Source of the DNA: Methylobacterium sp. FF17
Lineage (GTDB): Bacteria; Pseudomonadota; Alphaproteobacteria; Rhizobiales; Beijerinckiaceae
Assembly (NCBI RefSeq): GCF_025813715.1
Contig: NZ_CP107532.1
Coordinates: forward strand, 3,674,001-3,738,000
Reading direction: 5' to 3'
Length of the DNA stretch: 64,000 nt
The notes below the pieces were generated by a model. That model searched no databases and was not told the DNA's origin. It saw nothing but the letters and a program-made list of their open reading frames with translations. Shown one piece after another: positions 62,447 through 64,000 of this stretch (the first letter of the stretch is position 1; each line of letters opens with the position of its first letter). A program made the position numbers and the translations under genes.

Positions 62447-63829
62447 TCAGGCCTTCGGGTAGCGGCGTGACAGGAGGGTATGGACGAGGCGCGCGGTCTG
62501 CACCTCGCCACCCTCCGGGCGCCCCGGCTTGGTCGAAGGATTCCAGCCGTAAAGGTCGAAATGCACGTGCGCCCGCGTCGCGGGTGCAAACCGCCTCAGG
62601 AACAGCGCCGCCGTGATCGCCCCCGCGAAGGGGCCGCCCGAGACGTTGTTGAGGTCGGCGACCTTCGAGTCGAGCAGGCTCGCATAGGGCTTGTGCAGGG
62701 GCAGGCGCCAGACCGGATCCGCGCAGGCGAGGCCGGCCTCGGACACGGCCTGTGCCAGTGCGTCGTCCTCTGTGAAGAAGGCAGGCAGGTCGGGCCCCAG
62801 CGCGACGCGGGCCGCCCCCGTGAGCGTCGCGAAATCGATGAGCAGGTCCGGCGCCTCGGCATCCGCGAGCGCCAGGGCATCGGCCAGGATGAGCCGCCCT
62901 TCCGCATCGGTGTTGCCGATCTCGACGGTCAGCCCGGCCCGGCTGCGAATGACGTCACCGGGTCGGAAGGCTTCGCCGGAGACCGCGTTCTCCACCGCCG
63001 GGACGATCAGGCGCAGGCGCAGGTGGAGCCCCGAGCCCATCACCATGTCGGCGGCCGCGATGGCGGCGGCGGCCCCGCCCATGTCCTTCTTCATCAGGAG
63101 CATGGCGCTCGACGGCTTGATGTCGAGGCCGCCGGTATCGAAGGCGACGCCCTTGCCGACGAGGGTGACGCGCGGTGCATCGGCCGGTCCCCAGGTCAGG
63201 TCGATCAGGCGGGGCGCGCGCGGCGACGACGATCCCACGGTGTGGACCAGGGGGAAGTCGCGGGCGAGGTCCGCCCCGGTGACGACGGCGAGATCGGCCC
63301 CGTGGCGCGCCGCGACGGCGCGGATCGCCGCCTCGATCTCCGTCGGCCCCAGGTCGTTGGCCGGCGTGTTCACGAGGTCGCGGCCCTGCGCCACCGCCTC
63401 GGCGATGCGGGCGAGGGCCTCGCCATCGACCCCTTCGGTCAGCGCGAGGGCAGGGCGCTCCGAGCCGTTCGCCCGGTAGCGTCCGAAACGATAGCTGCCG
63501 AGGAGCCAGGCCAGGGTCGCCTCGGCGGCGTCGACGCCGTCCGCCGGCGCGAAGCGATAGGTTCCGGGCGGCAGGGCGCCGGGGAGCTTTCCGGGGAGCA
63601 TCCGGTCCTCGCCGTCGCCGAGGCCGAACAGGATGTTCGCGAGACGGCCGTCGTCCCCCGGAAGGAGGGCGATCCGGCCCGCCTTCGGCGCGAAGTCCGT
63701 CGCCCGCGCGTAGGCCGCCTGGGGGAGGGGCAGGGCGGCCTCGACGGAGGGCCAGGAATCGGGCGTGACGCAGGTGATCGGCACCGCGTCTTCGGCGTCG
63801 CGGACGAGGCGGGACAGGGTCTGGGACAT
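62447..63829 (-). CDS. Leucyl aminopeptidase, M17 family
   Basis: A 460-residue dizinc aminopeptidase. Metal and catalytic residues are K226, D231, K238 (VGKGVAFDTGGLDIK), D249 (LLMKKDMGG), D308 and E310, and R312 (GNTDAEGRLI). It removes N-terminal residues from peptides. The N-terminal ~150 residues are the variable regulatory domain. It converges on the EcsC gene with 8 bp between stops. Confidence 0.92.
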   Translation of the reverse strand: MSQTLSRLVRDAEDAVPITCVTPDSWPSVEAALPLPQAAYARATDFAPKAGRIALLPGDDGRLANILFGLGDGEDRMLPGKLPGALPPGTYRFAPADGVDAAEATLAWLLGSYRFGRYRANGSERPALALTEGVDGEALARIAEAVAQGRDLVNTPANDLGPTEIEAAIRAVAARHGADLAVVTGADLARDFPLVHTVGSSSPRAPRLIDLTWGPADAPRVTLVGKGVAFDTGGLDIKPSSAMLLMKKDMGGAAAAIAAADMVMGSGLHLRLRLIVPAVENAVSGEAFRPGDVIRSRAGLTVEIGNTDAEGRLILADALALADAEAPDLLIDFATLTGAARVALGPDLPAFFTEDDALAQAVSEAGLACADPVWRLPLHKPYASLLDSKVADLNNVSGGPFAGAITAALFLRRFAPATRAHVHFDLYGWNPSTKPGRPEGGEVQTARLVHTLLSRRYPKA

Positions 63830-63956
63830 GGGGCTCGCGGGCGCGGGGACGGGTTAACGGGCGATTAGGGTTAACCGTCTATCACCGCTGCTGCGGGTGC
63901 CGGAAGCGTCCGCCGGATCAAACCCCGGACCTTACGGGGTCCCAGCGGAGCGCGTC

Positions 63957-64000
63957 ATGGTCAGGCCGGTGTCGAAGTTTCCCCTGGCGCGGCCGGCCGG
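63957..64000 (+). CDS. Possible partial CDS at right edge
   Basis: ATG 63957 has GGAG 7 nt upstream and 14 codons remain open to the window end (MVRPVSKFPLARP). Too short to identify. Confidence 0.35.
   Translation, partial: MVRPVSKFPLARPA

Overview
The window reads as chromosome of a high-GC alphaproteobacterium of the Methylobacteriaceae type (Methylobacterium or Methylorubrum). This is inferred from the family mix: MucR/Ros regulator, HWE/HisKA_2 LOV kinase, a cpa/tad pilus locus, and DUF6894-like and DUF6074-like small proteins. No 16S gene or other decisive marker is present.

Left chromosomal part (1-8763): two glycosyltransferases and a SAM methyltransferase in one block. Then come tRNA-Leu(GAG), an isolated FliN-like protein, lipB, a cation-diffusion transporter, and the queuosine pair queA-tgt ending at tRNA-Lys(UUU).

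Genomic island (about 8717-37657, 28.9 kb): it sits in the 3' half of tRNA-Lys. A tyrosine integrase lies at the far end, next to a second copy of the tRNA 3' half (attR). From left to right it carries:
- a PrtN-like activator;
- an amidase with an orphan peptide-type binding protein;
- three coupled tiny genes;
- a 3.7 kb zone of small exported proteins, an RTX protein and eight copies of one hairpin/terminator;
- an exported nuclease, a HAD phosphatase, an MFS transporter, an alpha/beta-hydrolase lipoprotein and a MucR regulator;
- a decayed phage tail module (tape measure intact, neighbours truncated or amber-interrupted);
- a MerR/PC4-like pair, a SnoaL-like protein and a large FG-GAP/Ig-like surface-type protein;
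- a block of small phage/plasmid-style genes with an iteron-like repeat cluster.

Right chromosomal part (37658-64000): a beta-propeller protein, several small hypothetical or exported proteins, a TonB-like protein, serA, a methionine importer (metQ-metN-metI) and a PPP-family phosphatase. The type IVc (Tad/Cpa) pilus locus follows: Flp pilin, CpaA-B-C-D-E-F and TadB-C, with a divergent CpaC-N-like protein. After it come a LOV-domain blue-light histidine kinase overlapping its response regulator, AmpG, an EcsC-family protein and a leucyl aminopeptidase.

The pilus genes form a coherent machine. LOV-HK/RR and metQNI are also self-contained units. Island genes mostly look like separate cargo pieces rather than one pathway.
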